64,000 nt of DNA. Origin: Marchantia polymorpha subsp. ruderalis (lineage: Eukaryota; Streptophyta; Marchantiopsida; Marchantiales; Marchantiaceae). The stretch is taken from assembly GCA_037833965.1 (NCBI GenBank), contig AP031353.1:21950501-22014500 (forward strand). Reading direction: 5' to 3'. Shown here piece after piece: positions 1-11,520 of this stretch. Every line of letters begins with the position of its first letter. Position 1 is the first letter of the stretch. A program made the translations under genes and the position numbers. Under the pieces are notes generated by a model. That model saw only the letters and a list, made by a program, of their open reading frames with translations. It did not search any database and was not told the origin of the DNA.

Positions 1-2400
1 CTTGGTGCACTTTTGAATTACGAAACGTGGAGCTGATTTAAGCCACGGCTTGTTTTGAGGGTGTCACCAGTCTTGGCGCCCCGTAAAATTAAATCCTAAA
101 CCCTTCAGCATCGGGGACATGGTATGTATCTGCGCCATTCAGGTGCGAAGTATCTCAAACTCAAACTTCGGATCAGCAAAATTGGGCATGGACATTTTAC
201 GACACAATTGGTATAGGTTTCTGAAATGGTCGTCAAGATTGTCTGACTACAGGATATGCCGTGCTTGTGAGAGAATGACAACCGTACACATGTTGGGGCT
301 GGTTGTTTTACAGGTCGAATTGGCGAGACGTTCCGAGCTAAAACATTCTGTAGAGCTATACAATCTCGAATGGAAAAATCTAGACTGTCAGCTGGAACTA
401 TTGTAAGCCCCTCATGAACATATACGTAGGGAAAAAATGTACATGGTACTTGTAAATGTCAGTACAATCACCACTTGAGGATCCAGTTGGTGCAGTGCTG
501 TAAACCAAGGGGAAGGGAAGGTACCATACATCTGCGGCATGGACGGAGCTCCTGGGTGGCTCCCCGGTGGTTCTTCCATTGAAACAGACACTGAACTGAA
601 GTCATGTAAATAGCAACTGCAGCATAGAAAACTCTCGGTAGCAATTGAACTTCGTACTTTCAGAGAAACTACTCCCCGCCGTTGAGAATTTCACTAGGCC
701 ATTAGCCAAACTATCCAAAATCCTATATCTTGCTAGATTTTTCTCAGCGCTAAATAGGGCAAATGACATGGCTTTGGCAGCCTTGAATTCCTACTAGTCG
801 GTCAAAGGAGATACCTTTTCCTTAACTACTGCGAGTACGATCTGCGATTGGCTCAATCTGTCGTGTAAATTCCGGAGCATTGTTAACTGTAATTTTGTGA
901 TCTGTAATCAGGGTGCCGAGGATTTCAAGTCCTCAATAACAAGACAGCTAGAATGTTGACTAGATTTCTTAGAAGACAAATCTTCAGATCTGTTCTCCTT
1001 CATTCTTACGTGACAAAAGCCGGATCACCTGGTTCCCTGTCGACAGAACAGGGTAACGCGCGTGTTGTCGATGGAGATCGTATGGATTATGTCATAGTGG
1101 GATGCCTTATAGACCTCTGTCCATCACTGTGGAGCATCCTGTGAAGTGGAATGTGCAGAATATGCTTAACATTCTGTCTACTATTTCCCTGATCTAGTCA
1201 TGAGTGCAAATAGTGAAACCTTGGCTGAGTCACCTGTACATTTATTATCAGTTTGAAACAGCGGGCACAATGTCGAGACAGAACACTAAAACGTTGAATG
1301 AAACTCAAGAGGCTGTAAAGGGATATCAAAGCGTATAAGGAGAGTTCAAGGTAAGTAAGCACTACTACGGAAGAAAGAGATGTAAAATCTCCGATTAGAC
1401 TCGTGCTTACGGCAAATGAGAACGACAGTACCTGAGATAATGTCTTGGACAAAAACATGGAAACGGAAAAGCATTCACGAGGTGTTTGGTCAACAGAGGG
1501 GTCATCATCGAAACATTCTGTAAGCCGAAGACAGAAGAGAACTATCATGGAGTTTAGAGCCTGAAATGTGTTACTACTGTTGTTGGTAGAGTATAACATA
1601 GGTCATAATTTGAGGAGAGCACTTTGCAAAACGTTAAAACAATCGAGGAGTGTCCAAAAAAGAAAGCCATTAGTTGTCCAGATTCATGCGCTGTTTCCGA
1701 ATAATCACACCAGGTCCTGAGACGAGTATCGAGGCGATCGGGTGCTTTCGCTCACTCTATCCTCATGGACCCCTTTCCTATGTTTTCAGTGCTGATCTGT
1801 TCGACCTTTCCATCGATCTCGGATTGCCTTTTGGAAATTACGGCCTTCTTTTACTCCCTGATGTCGATAAACAGCATGTTATCGGTTCTTTAGCAAACTC
1901 CGCCATTCCCGCGTATTTGAGGCTCTGTAAGTTTGCCGGCCCCGCAGAGTTATGCTTCGTCGACGATTTACCCAGCTCCCTAACCAAGGCATCATGGTTA
2001 AGGCGAAGGTTTGATTTCAGTGTCTTCCGCAATACGAGGAGAGATCATAACGACCGGAAGCCATGCAGTCGTCGTAGACTTTTATTCCAGTGGACCTTTT
2101 GGGAGGTGACGATTCGAACCGGATCTTATCATATTGGATACCTTCTAATTGCGATGCTCGTAGATACAGTCCATCGAGCACGTCATATTTCGCCCGGAAG
2201 ATGTAGAATGTCTAAACAGCAGACAGATAGATACCGTGGAGGAGTGGAACAACTATAATACAAAGACCGAAGCGTTTGCAGCCAAAGTTCATACAGATGA
2301 AATGTAAATTGGTAATACAGTATATGTTCAAGATCACGCCAAGCAGATTACCCTTACAAACCCGTCCTTTTTACACCAGTCGTCTCACTCTCAACCTTCC
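1..2400. other. Spacer with no recognisable gene
   Basis: No frame here resembles a known family. The longest open frame with an ATG runs from about 1686 to 2258 on the plus strand (about 190 codons); it is leucine and arginine rich, has no domain I recognise and no clear promoter, and the opposite strand is also partly open, so chance is likely. A direct 17-bp duplication (core cagcactgattcgaa) sits at about 2413-2446. Confidence 0.5.
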
Positions 2401-2530
2401 CGAGAGTGCTGATCAGCACTGATTCGAAATCAGCACTGATTCGAAAATAAATCTCTATCGTTATGGCCATAAGAGACGGAAGGTTGCATGTCGTGTGGTA
2501 GAGAAACTCTCATGCTGTTCATCGATGAAG

Positions 2531-2871
2531 TATATGTTGATTTTCGAAGTACATCCTAATTCACTTGATGAAAGGACATGAATCAATGTTCAAGAATCGA
2601 AATGAAGTTATTGCTGGGTCTGGATGATGTATTGCAGTAAAGAATCATTGAAACCTTATGACTTATACTTCGAAAGATTTTCATCGTAAATCATAAATTT
2701 ATACAAAGAGTTTAGTTTATATGTTGATTTTCGAAGTACATCCTAGTCCACTTGATGGAAGAATCGAAAATATTAAGTGAAGTTATTGCTGGGTCTGGAT
2801 GATATATTGAAAAAAACAATAGATGAAACCTTATGTTTATGTTAAATCATAAGATTATTCGAAGAGTTTAG
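2531..2871. repeat. Two-copy tandem repeat, about 187 bp unit
   Basis: A segment beginning tatatgttgattttcgaag occurs at 2531 and again at 2718. The second copy follows the first closely, including the phrase gttattgctgggtctggatg, but is shortened to about 154 bp by internal deletions. There is no coding content. The second copy abuts the MITE that follows. Confidence 0.8.
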
Positions 2872-3016
2872 TCACCCTAGTATAAGCTTTTTTCTGATTG
2901 GTCGAACACACTATTTTAGAAGTAGATGTTACTCATCCCAGACACCTTACATCTATCAATCAGAGAAGAGTATGGAGTAGAGTGAGTGCTAATTAAGCCT
3001 AAGTGAGCGATAACTA
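2871..3016. mobile_element. MITE, family A copy 1 (left end truncated)
   Basis: About 146 bp with imperfect inverted ends. The right end read inward begins with GCTCACTTAGGCTTAATTAG and continues through CACTCACTCTA to a CTCTGATTG box; the left end has only the inner part (CACCCTAGTATAAGC and CTGATTGG). The same end sequences recur at 9362-9609 and 48658-49092. It has no coding capacity. The TTA-containing tips are compatible with PIF/Harbinger-type MITEs, but the target duplication is not clear. Confidence 0.65.
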
Positions 3017-3159
3017 ACCGCTCACTTTAAAATTTAGACTTTGAATGAGTTCAGTAGTATACTTAACAAGAGGGTAAACCCTCGTATGTTAAATTACACA
3101 CTTCACATACGGGTATCGATGATCATCAACAGACATGTGAGAAATGAGTTTCTTGGGAA

Positions 3160-4820
3160 TTACATTCTCACAGTCGTAAAGTGATGAGGACAAAATGCAG
3201 AGACATCAACGCGAACCTGCCTACAAGAAACCGCCGCAGAGTCTGTCAAGATGAGAGAAAAGCCATGACCTCGCCTGGCTCTGAGCTTCGGAAGGCAAGA
3301 TTCCGAAGTTGGATTCCAGCACGAAAAGGGCCCCGAGGCGAATGAATGATAAGAACGGAAAGAAAAAGAAGGTGGCGGGGGAGGGAGGGGGAAGGAAGAC
3401 GGAAGGCAAGCATGATGCACAGTACACGGTGCCGACGTACGTCCAGGTCAGACGTTAGCCAGCGGCGAGGTCTCAGCGTTCGCAAAGGTCCAGAAAAGAT
3501 CCCGGAGCGAACGAAACATCGGCAGTGGAGTCGCAGAGCACATCCACGTGGACGGAAAGCAGGAGAGATGGCGGACACAGAGTCATGGGACCCTGGAAGG
3601 AAGTCCGTCAGGCCTGTGGATACGGTGGACTATCTGCTCCCCCTCCTGGAAAGGAGTGTACAGACAGACTCGTAATTGCATGGACACCACCACACCACCT
3701 AGCTTTTTGGAGGTGGATTGGAATTACAAGACATAGGAGCAGGCAGGCAGGGGAGGGGAGGGGAGGGATGGAGGCAGGGAGGGAGGAAGGGAGTGAGTGA
3801 GGGGTTTTCAACCGGAGGGAGTACTAGACTGGTAGTGTCTGGAGAAGGTGAGGTGACTGTCTGGCTGGCTCGCCGGCTGGCCGTCTGGCCTGGTCCTCAC
3901 CTCTCAAATGCAGAGGAGGACGAGATGCGCTTGGGCTCATCTTCATCCGGACTCGGGCGAGGGCGAATCAATCAGAGGTTGAGAGGGAGAGGGAGAGGGA
4001 AAGGCAGCCAGCTAGCTGAGTGGAGATGGATTGATTGTTTGCTTGATTGATTTGAACGAACGAAGGCGCGAGTGAGGCGAGCGTTTGACAATCACAGGGT
4101 TGGTGGTGCGGCAAGGTGGTGGTGCGATCTTCTTTCTCTCACATGAGATTCATCTTCTCTCATTATAGTACTGGTCTGTTCGATCGTACCGTGTAATGAA
4201 GACTCGGACACACCCGCTCGGCTGAGTCCATTCCTCAGCCGCTGCGCTCTGGAGGAGGTGAGACTGTCGAGAGGCCGCCTCCTCTTCCTTGTCCGGCCAC
4301 CATGAAAGGATGCATAGAAGAAGCAGACACCCAGAGAGAGAGAGGGAGAGAGAGAGAGAGGAACACGGTGATGATGAAAAGATGTCAGATTTTCGGTTGC
4401 CTTTGCTCTGAGAGATGTTGTGGGACCCTCGAGCAGGCTGCCCGTCAGACAGGCAGATGAGATTGTCCTCCTCCTTTCACTGGACGGAAAAGGCCGAAGG
4501 GATCCCCAACGAGCAGATAGTCAAGCGGTCAGCGTTGCACGTCTGCCGCGCACTGCACTCGAATTCTTTCGTTCTCGATAAATGAGCTCATGCTCATGTT
4601 CATGTTCATGTTGGGCTCGGAGCATGAGGGACCCGTGGTGACTTTCGTTTCTTCTTTCTTGGGTGGACCCTGCCCCGATATCACCTCACCTGGATCATCA
4701 CGGCAGCACTTAAGTATGCCAATCTTTTCACCCGTTTAACGACAACGACATTGTCATCCGACGTCCGGTCGTTGCAGCTCGGGCGTGGGGATTTGAGACG
4801 TTCCATCTTACGTCGCAAAT
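3160..4820. other. GC-rich, purine-rich island without a recognised gene
   Basis: Base composition changes sharply from the AT-rich flank. The stretch contains (GGGA)-type purine runs near 3360-3400 and 3750-3800 and a GA microsatellite at about 4335-4365. Open frames appear in several overlapping phases on both strands, as expected of GC-rich DNA with few stop codons, so I call none of them genes. It could be a promoter or 5' UTR region of a non-coding or long-intron transcript. Confidence 0.5.
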
Positions 4821-4823
4821 CCA

Positions 4824-5117
4824 ATGTCCAACAATCGCACTACTGACTGGCTGCCGGGCAGATTTCCAGCAAGTTTCAATGGCCAACCGCATTTCTTACT
4901 TTGGGTCAGATTTGTGGAAAGATCCACAAATCCGACATCAGCAAAGGTGCATGAACGTAATAGTTGGATGATAGACGCTTACTTTCCTAACTCACCCAAA
5001 ATCTTTATCACGACGAGGGCCACATGCCTCAAATCACTTCATGTACTTTTGGACGTCTTGCGATTGGAGGCTCGGGATTACCCTCTTCCGCACTACACCC
5101 ACTTCTACTGCCCGTAA
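4824..5117 (+). CDS. Weak hypothetical open frame, 97 codons
   Basis: An ATG-initiated frame follows the GC-rich island. The translation has no repeats, signal peptide or domain that I recognise. It has no visible TATA box at a suitable distance and no partner exon. It is listed only because it is the best ATG frame in this stretch. It may well be chance. Confidence 0.15.
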   Translation: MSNNRTTDWLPGRFPASFNGQPHFLLWVRFVERSTNPTSAKVHERNSWMIDAYFPNSPKIFITTRATCLKSLHVLLDVLRLEARDYPLPHYTHFYCP

Positions 5118-5673
5118 GACTGACCCGATTTGTTTGACCCAGATCGCTCCGCTGGTTGTTTGTCCAAAAGAGGATCTGATCATTCGACAGTTGATTGACG
5201 ACTAATTTTTTGTTTGCAAGCTATCGGGCAAGCGCTCTTCTCGAAGCGCGGTGCGATTAACCTTCGTATTTCCGACACTTCACCGCACAGTTGTTTTCGC
5301 TTCGTGATAGGATTCTATTAACTCCTACAACGCGCCCAGAGATGGGAACACGGCTTCGGGCAGATCCACCAATGCACGCAATCTAGACAACTTCGGCCTA
5401 ACTATCTGAATTCCCACCACCACTTTCGAGCATATCATGGTCTTGAGAGAGATTGTGTGAGTTAAACACCAGTGCGAATGTCAAGTCTTATTGGGACTGA
5501 GGGATGAACCTATTTAAAGGCGAGCTTAAATCGATTGAGACTCCCCGACGTGCCCATAGGCCTGGCCGTGGTGTTTGCTCAAACGCACGTCGGGTTTGGT
5601 TCGTGCTGTACTTGGACTTCAGTATAGCTAAATCCTGGGCGCTACTGTTTTCTCGCATGTTCATGAAAACCTC

Positions 5674-6099
5674 TCAGCTGCCATGGACATCATCAGCCAA
5701 GAATAATTGGTTAGACAATCGGGAACACAGAGTGACTGTAGTCCAGCATTCGTGCCGATTGCGGGGACTTGGTCGACGGACGAGAAGAAAGACCCGACCT
5801 CGAAGCGACAGGCCGGGGCAGAATATTGTCAACTGAGGCTGCGGACAACTAAAGCCCGGTGAATGAGATGAGATGAGATGAGAACTATCACGTACTCTGG
5901 GACAAACCCGTGTGACCAAATCTAATTCCTTGTCCCGCGTCGTTCTGAACTTTCTTCCGCCCCGCAAGTCTTGGAGACTTTCGACGACCATAGCATGAAA
6001 CGGTACAACCTCAAAGACTCCGTCGTTGCACGGTGGACATCTCCCTGAGATACAACCGGCAGCCAGGCCGATAATCACCAACGAGAGTTGAATGAACAT
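5674..6099 (-). CDS. Possible small secreted protein
   Basis: Starting at the internal ATG at 6099, the frame encodes about 141 residues. The first 20 look like a signal peptide (MFIQLSLVIIGLAAGCISG), followed at once by a short cysteine cluster (RCPPC). The rest is arginine rich without a recognised fold, and the strand opposite is also open. A longer in-frame start exists upstream but is less convincing. No homologue is recognised. The leader could be accidental. Confidence 0.25.
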   Translation of the reverse strand: MFIQLSLVIIGLAAGCISGRCPPCNDGVFEVVPFHAMVVESLQDLRGGRKFRTTRDKELDLVTRVCPRVRDSSHLISSHSPGFSCPQPQLTIFCPGLSLRGRVFLLVRRPSPRNRHECWTTVTLCSRLSNQLFLADDVHGS

Positions 6100-6199
6100 C
6101 GGGGTCTCGTCTCGTGTGTCATCCACCGTAACTGAAAACAAGGGTCAAAGGTCCGCGACGTAGGCCACACTGCAATCGGATTCCCCTCCCTCGCCGGTC

Positions 6200-7500
6200 T
6201 CACTGTGAATCTACAAACCGAGCGAGCGGCCCTGGAAACTGAATCATCAAGACTATTCGCTCGATTTCAGGCTGTGTGACAGTCCTAGCGGACCACCGGT
6301 GCTCTGCAATCGTACGAAATCCTGGTGGCTAACCACGCAATTCCTTCCCTCGTCTGTCTGATCAAAAGCCTCGTACCAAACTCTACATCAACCACTCCGC
6401 TACCACTATGCGAGGCGAAGCGAGGCAAGGAAGGGACAGAGACAGAGACAGATACAGAGACTGCAGCTGTAACCACGACATGCCACACCGAACATCGTCT
6501 TGCCCTGCCCCATGCTCTCCGCTGCCCTGAGCTGCCCTCTGCCCTGCCCTGCCCATCCATCCTTCCTTCCATCCATCCACCCTCTTCCCGTCCCATCAAT
6601 TCCCACTGCTCACCATCTTCGCGCTCGAGACGAGCTGCAGGCTGTGAGATCGAGGGCAAGTGGAGGGGAGTACCAGTATCTGCAGAATCGAAGAAGCCAT
6701 TCGCTCGGGCCCGTGATTCTTCCTCGGACGCAGAGACTCGCCTCGCCGAGTCAAATCTCACACTCTTCAGATCTTACTGTATTCCCACTCACCACCTCCC
6801 CAGCAACTGACTGCACACTCCGTAGAAGTGCCTCTGCTCGTCTCGTCGCCATAACTCATCTTCCTTCCTTCTTCTCCCTCTCCTTCATTGCCGCGCGCCG
6901 CTGTTAAGAGCCTCTCCGCACCATCGATCCGCCGTGTCGAACGGCGCCCGGCCGCCAGCAGGTCTCGCCGATCTCTCCACAGATCCGGCGTCAGATCGGA
7001 GTCATCGGACGGTCGAGAGCGGGCCGCTCGGCTGCCTCTGCTCACCTGGACCGGCCCGCCCTGGACCGGACCGTCCGGTCCGGTCTGTGCCCCGCCTCCA
7101 TCCGCGCACTTTCTTCTGGTCCGATTCTTCTTCAGGAGCCGGTCACGGGTCGGGGATCACGAACTGCGCGACCTACGTCACCGGCGAGAACGTTCAGACA
7201 GAAAGAGAGAGAGAGAGAGAGAGGGAGGGGCTTCTCGGGCTCTGACGCCCCGCTCTGTCCGCGGTCGGGGCTGCCCGGCCCCGACACAAGAGGAATGTCT
7301 CGACCGGCGCGGGCGGCCCGGGCGGCCCGCGCAGCGCAACACCGCGGCGCGGCTTCACCCGGTACGTAGCCCGGCCGGGTGCCTTTTCCCGACGTGGTAA
7401 AGGCCACCGGGCGGGATACCACCGTCGAGAAAAGTCAAAGGGGTAGGGAAGGCCCGTAGGCGCTAGAGTAGGCAGTGGCATCATCGGGATGCAGGCCCCT
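6200..7500. other. CpG-rich island with a donor-like site; possible untranslated first exon
   Basis: Strongly GC rich, rising to almost pure G and C near 7260-7360 (repeated cgggcggcc). It contains CCTGCC/CATC repeats near 6530-6590 and a GA run near 7202-7226. A short ATG frame starts at about 7292 (MSRPARAARAARAAQHRG) and is followed near 7360 by CCCG|GTACGTAG, which fits a splice donor. No downstream coding exon is recognised in the following 11 kb. The many open frames here overlap in conflicting phases and are not called. Confidence 0.4.
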
Positions 7501-9360
7501 CTCGCTGCTGCTGCTCGTATCCTTCCGGGCTCTCTCTCTCACTTGCCCCCAGTGGTGCGGCAGTTGTTACGCAGGTGATCGATCATTTTCCTCCTGCGAC
7601 TTTGTGCAGAGCTTGGCTTCCCGGAGCTAGAAACAGCTCGAACAATCATATTTAATGGCACCTACGACGTTGCGACTCGGAACGTTGTGGTGATGTGCTT
7701 GGCTCCTATCCGGATCGACGTAGGCCCTGGTGTGATTCGGTAGCTCTTCCGATCTAACTCTTCTTTTCATTTATGCACGGGGGGCGGGCAATCTTGACGA
7801 AATCTACTTGATCTAGAATGGCATGAGCATGGGAAAGGTATCAAAGTGAACTGCTTAGTAGCACACACCCTGCATGGCCTACAGAGGTTAGACTCGGGGC
7901 GTAATATTCCTTCTGGGAAAGATGTCTAGATTACCTACTGAGAACGGATTGTGCTTGCGACTGTGCACAGCACGCACTCCATACGCCTGCGATGGATTCA
8001 ATTCAATTCAAACCTGCGTGGCCAATTATCGCCTGAACCACCTTCTGGACTGAATCATTGATTATGTTCTCTACGTTTGTGAGTGATTGGTGACGCTGTC
8101 CACAACTCTGTTTTCCAAACTCGCAACGCGCTCGGGGGCTCTCTCCATCGCACGTCTTATAATATGTTCTATACTAATGTTATTTTCTTATCGATTCTGC
8201 TCGGCAAGAGTTTTTCCCCCTGCTGACTAGATGTGGCAAAATCTTGTCTACATGTGTGACTAGATTTTGCCACATCGGCATGAAACCTTGTTTGTGAGGC
8301 GTTTGTTAGTGCAATATCTTGCTTGCGATGCTTCTCATTGTCTCGAAGGGTTATAAGATGCATTCAGGAGTCTGGTCTTGTCATGATATTCTTAATCTCC
8401 CATGGCGACCGAAATAGTCTCATCTGACTTCAGCTACGACCATATACATCTCCGTATGTGTCAAGTTAAAGATGTCAAATTAACATCGTAGTTTGAGAAC
8501 ACCATGACGGCACGAGTGACAATCATTGGACTTGGATTGTACAGAATAATGGCGATGGCGCACCACTTAAAATATAATGCTTGGTTTTCAAGTTTTTGTA
8601 GAACTTTTTTGTACTTGTGTTCCCAAAAAAGGTTCAAATCAGGTTCCTCGCAACCCTTCAGGATTATTGGACTGTTGCAAAAGTGCAAGGACCTTAAGAT
8701 ATTCACTGAACCTTTTGTCCACCAATATTAGATGTAGCTCCAGACAGCCTGACTTTTTCTGTGAATTGTCTTCGAACCTTTCTGTTCTTCAAAAATTTGT
8801 ACAGATACCAATGAAATTTGATATTCGAACTTAAGTTAATATGCACAAGGCCCCATCGACAAACCGTATCAAGATATCTTGAGACATGTCTTGCTACGGT
8901 TTGGGAATCTTCCTCTCCTTGGGAATCATGCTATGACACACAAAGTAGGCGTATTAAATAAAGGTAGTGAATTCGAATTTCTTTGAAGTTCGAGAATCAT
9001 GTTTTTGAGTCATCAAGTCTATATAGATAAAGATGAACCAAAGTGAAGAGTTGAGGGGAAGTTCAACATTCAAAACTTGTGCATCACGATGTTCTTCAAC
9101 GTACACTCTTGATGACCCTCTGCAGTCAACATAATGGGTATATCTAAAACATATAGTTTGAAATCAGCTAGATCTGCTGAATTTTTTCGGGTAAGGTGCA
9201 CATACTTTCTCAGTGGCGGTGGACTCCTGTGCGTGGAGGATTAATAATCCGAATTACCGACTAGAACTAGACTTTTAGACCACGACCGCTTTGAAAAAGT
9301 TTATAGTGATAATGAAATCACGCCAATACATAGAATACTACGAGAAAAATAAAGTGAACT
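7500..9360. other. Spacer
   Basis: Ordinary mixed-composition sequence. No gene, tRNA or transposon end is recognised apart from the 8230-8276 hairpin listed separately. Confidence 0.5.
8230..8276. repeat. Perfect 15-bp inverted repeat, 17-nt loop
   Basis: The arms GATGTGGCAAAATCT (8230-8244) and AGATTTTGCCACATC (8262-8276) are exact reverse complements. Each arm overlaps or is flanked by a TGACTAGAT-like word. No transposon family is recognised; it could be a very small foldback remnant. Confidence 0.8.
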
Positions 9361-9361
9361 T

Positions 9362-9609
9362 GGGGCTAATTAGCCCTCACTCTAGTCGAGGTTTTTCTCT
9401 GATTGGTGGATGCAGTCTTATAGGTTTTTTGGATGATTAACAATCAGGTAGGGTGTTCGACCAATCATAGAATCGCATATTCTAGGGTGAGGGCTATTTA
9501 GGTAGGGTGTTCGACCAATCATAGAATCGCATATTCTAGGGTGAGGGCTATTTAGGTAGGGTGTTCGACCAATCATAGAATCACGTATACTAGAGTGAGG
9601 GCTAATTAA
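9362..9609. mobile_element. MITE, family A copy 2
   Basis: Inverted ends share TAATTAGCCCTCACTCTAGT; the left end starts at about 9362 and the right end closes at about 9609. A CTCTGATTGG-type box follows inside, as in the other two family members. The interior is expanded by a 54-bp unit repeated three times (9447-9608). No coding capacity. The tips are themselves palindromic (TAATTA), so the exact target duplication cannot be fixed. Confidence 0.7.
9447..9608. repeat. 54-bp tandem repeat, three copies, inside the MITE
   Basis: Units start at 9447, 9501 and 9555 with ggtagggtgttcgaccaatc. Copies 1 and 2 are identical; copy 3 has a few substitutions and carries the authentic MITE end. Each unit therefore contains a copy of the inner and outer terminal repeat. 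Confidence 0.9.
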
Positions 9610-10500
9610 CATAACTAGCTGTCCTCAAAATCAATTAGGATTTCAATATCTTTTGTGGTGGCATTGCACTTTACAACAATCATGAGGAGCTCTCAACTGA
9701 CTTTCCTGCTCATGTGTTGTCAGCGGTATCGTTCTTGTTTTCTTCTTTACTCTTTTATGACCTTTTCGAGTATCGAGAGAGAAGAAGCCTAACTAAGGAA
9801 CCTTCTAACCGATAAAGACCTACACGAGCTCGAGATACATGCTGCCGAATACTGGGTATTTAGCCTATATGGAAAACCAAAAAAAGGGAGAGAGAGAGAG
9901 AAAAAAAAAAAGAAACAAGAGAGAGTGAGAAAGAAAGGATGCATACTTAAATTGCCCCAGGGGGACAAGAAGAAGTTCACACTAGGTCATGTTCTTCGAG
10001 ATTGATTTGATCTGTAACTAAGCCTGTCAAGGTTTTGTGGGTACATGACATGCATCTCATGATTTTATTCTGCAGCTACTCCACGATATTGTCTCAGATT
10101 CTAGATGAGTTCAACAAGCTCGAGCTACGGCTGATATTACTTCCATATAGTATTGGTCAAATAAAAGTTATCCGGGAGGACCAGAATGAACGGACGAATC
10201 CACATGAACGGCCATACATGGACGTACGAATATACAATTCGTTGAACATGTCGCGAAAATCCTAGTGGGGGACTCCAAAGTGCTGATTTGCTAAGGAGAT
10301 AGTTTTTTCGCGTAAAAAAATCGGACACGCTTGACTTTCTTACCAGAGAGTGAATGCAGCGATACTCCACAGTGCCTGGAATTTTCTCTGTCCATCATTG
10401 CCCGTGATTTCTGAGGATCCTCGAAATTTGTATCCATGGGCTCATTCTCCCCGTTGAAACTTTCGCCGATCTAGCCACTCTAGTCGTGCACTTCAATTCA
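9610..10500. other. Spacer
   Basis: Nothing recognised beyond a purine-rich stretch (GA and A runs) at about 9888-9915. Confidence 0.5.
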
Positions 10501-11520
10501 TCATTAAATACTCCACCCGAAAGATGAATCTTTCGGCTCCATCACATAGTCTGACTCCGCAGCTCTCAATGTCCGCACTGGACGACCCTAAAGCTTCGAT
10601 ACATGTATTATTATTACAGTACAGCGAACCGGAAACCCCAAAAAGCAGTCCGTGCCTCAGACGAAAGAGGCGAGATACTGTTCGCTGTGCACAAACTCCC
10701 GATGATGAACCTTTGACCCTTTTCTCCACTTTGCTGGACGCGAAAAAAATTACGGGCAATCTCGGGCAAACGCCTTTAGCTCCCGGCGAAGCGATGACCT
10801 TCTCCAGTAGGGAACGCGTAGACCGGCACATATATATATATATACATAGACACACACACACATGGAGCAGCAAGCGACGAGCATGAGTTGTATGGCGCAG
10901 AGAGACACATGTTGAACACGTCACGAGGAGACGATTTGAGCACATTGATTTCAGAACATGGCCACAGGTCGTCGTCGTCGAAAGCGGCCTGGTCGGGTCT
11001 GGTCTGGTCTGCCCTGGCGCTCAACTGTAGTTAGTGTGGAGTGACCGGAGAGGGCGAGTGGCGGGCACTGACGAGGCACCACGACGCATCCCTCCCTCCA
11101 TCCACAGCCCCTCGCCCACCGTCGATCCCGTGTTGTGGTCGCAAGCAACTGCAAGCAGTGGCAGCGCAGCGAGGCAAGGGAACGGAATATCTCGGAGCAG
11201 ACACAGAGACAGAGAGACAGAGAGAGTGAGAGAGAGATAGAGAGGCCGGTCAACCAAGGGACGCACAGTAGAGTAGAGCAGTTGGGGTACGACAAATCCG
11301 ACTCTTGCGCTTGACTCGAGTTTCTGTATTTTTCAGAAAAGGCAAAGTTTACGGTGGAATATGCATGTCGCAAGATGATGCTGCGGCAAAAAAAAGAGTG
11401 AACGCGGAGCAGATGCAACGAGATAATAGCGTGTTTCGCTTTTCTGACTGAGGCGCTGGTTTCCGTCCCGGCTTGGCTAGATAAGATAGAGTGGATGGAT
11501 GGATAGATAGATAGATAAAC
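10500..11520. other. GC-rich island with microsatellites
   Basis: Contains an AT/AC dinucleotide run at about 10828-10862, a GTCGTC run near 10966-10982, a CAGAGA tract near 11195-11240 and a GGAT/GATA tetranucleotide run at about 11490-11520. The phrase gcgaggcaagg followed by a cagagacagagaca tract also occurs near 6418-6455, so the two islands share a purine-rich block. No coding gene is recognised. Confidence 0.5.
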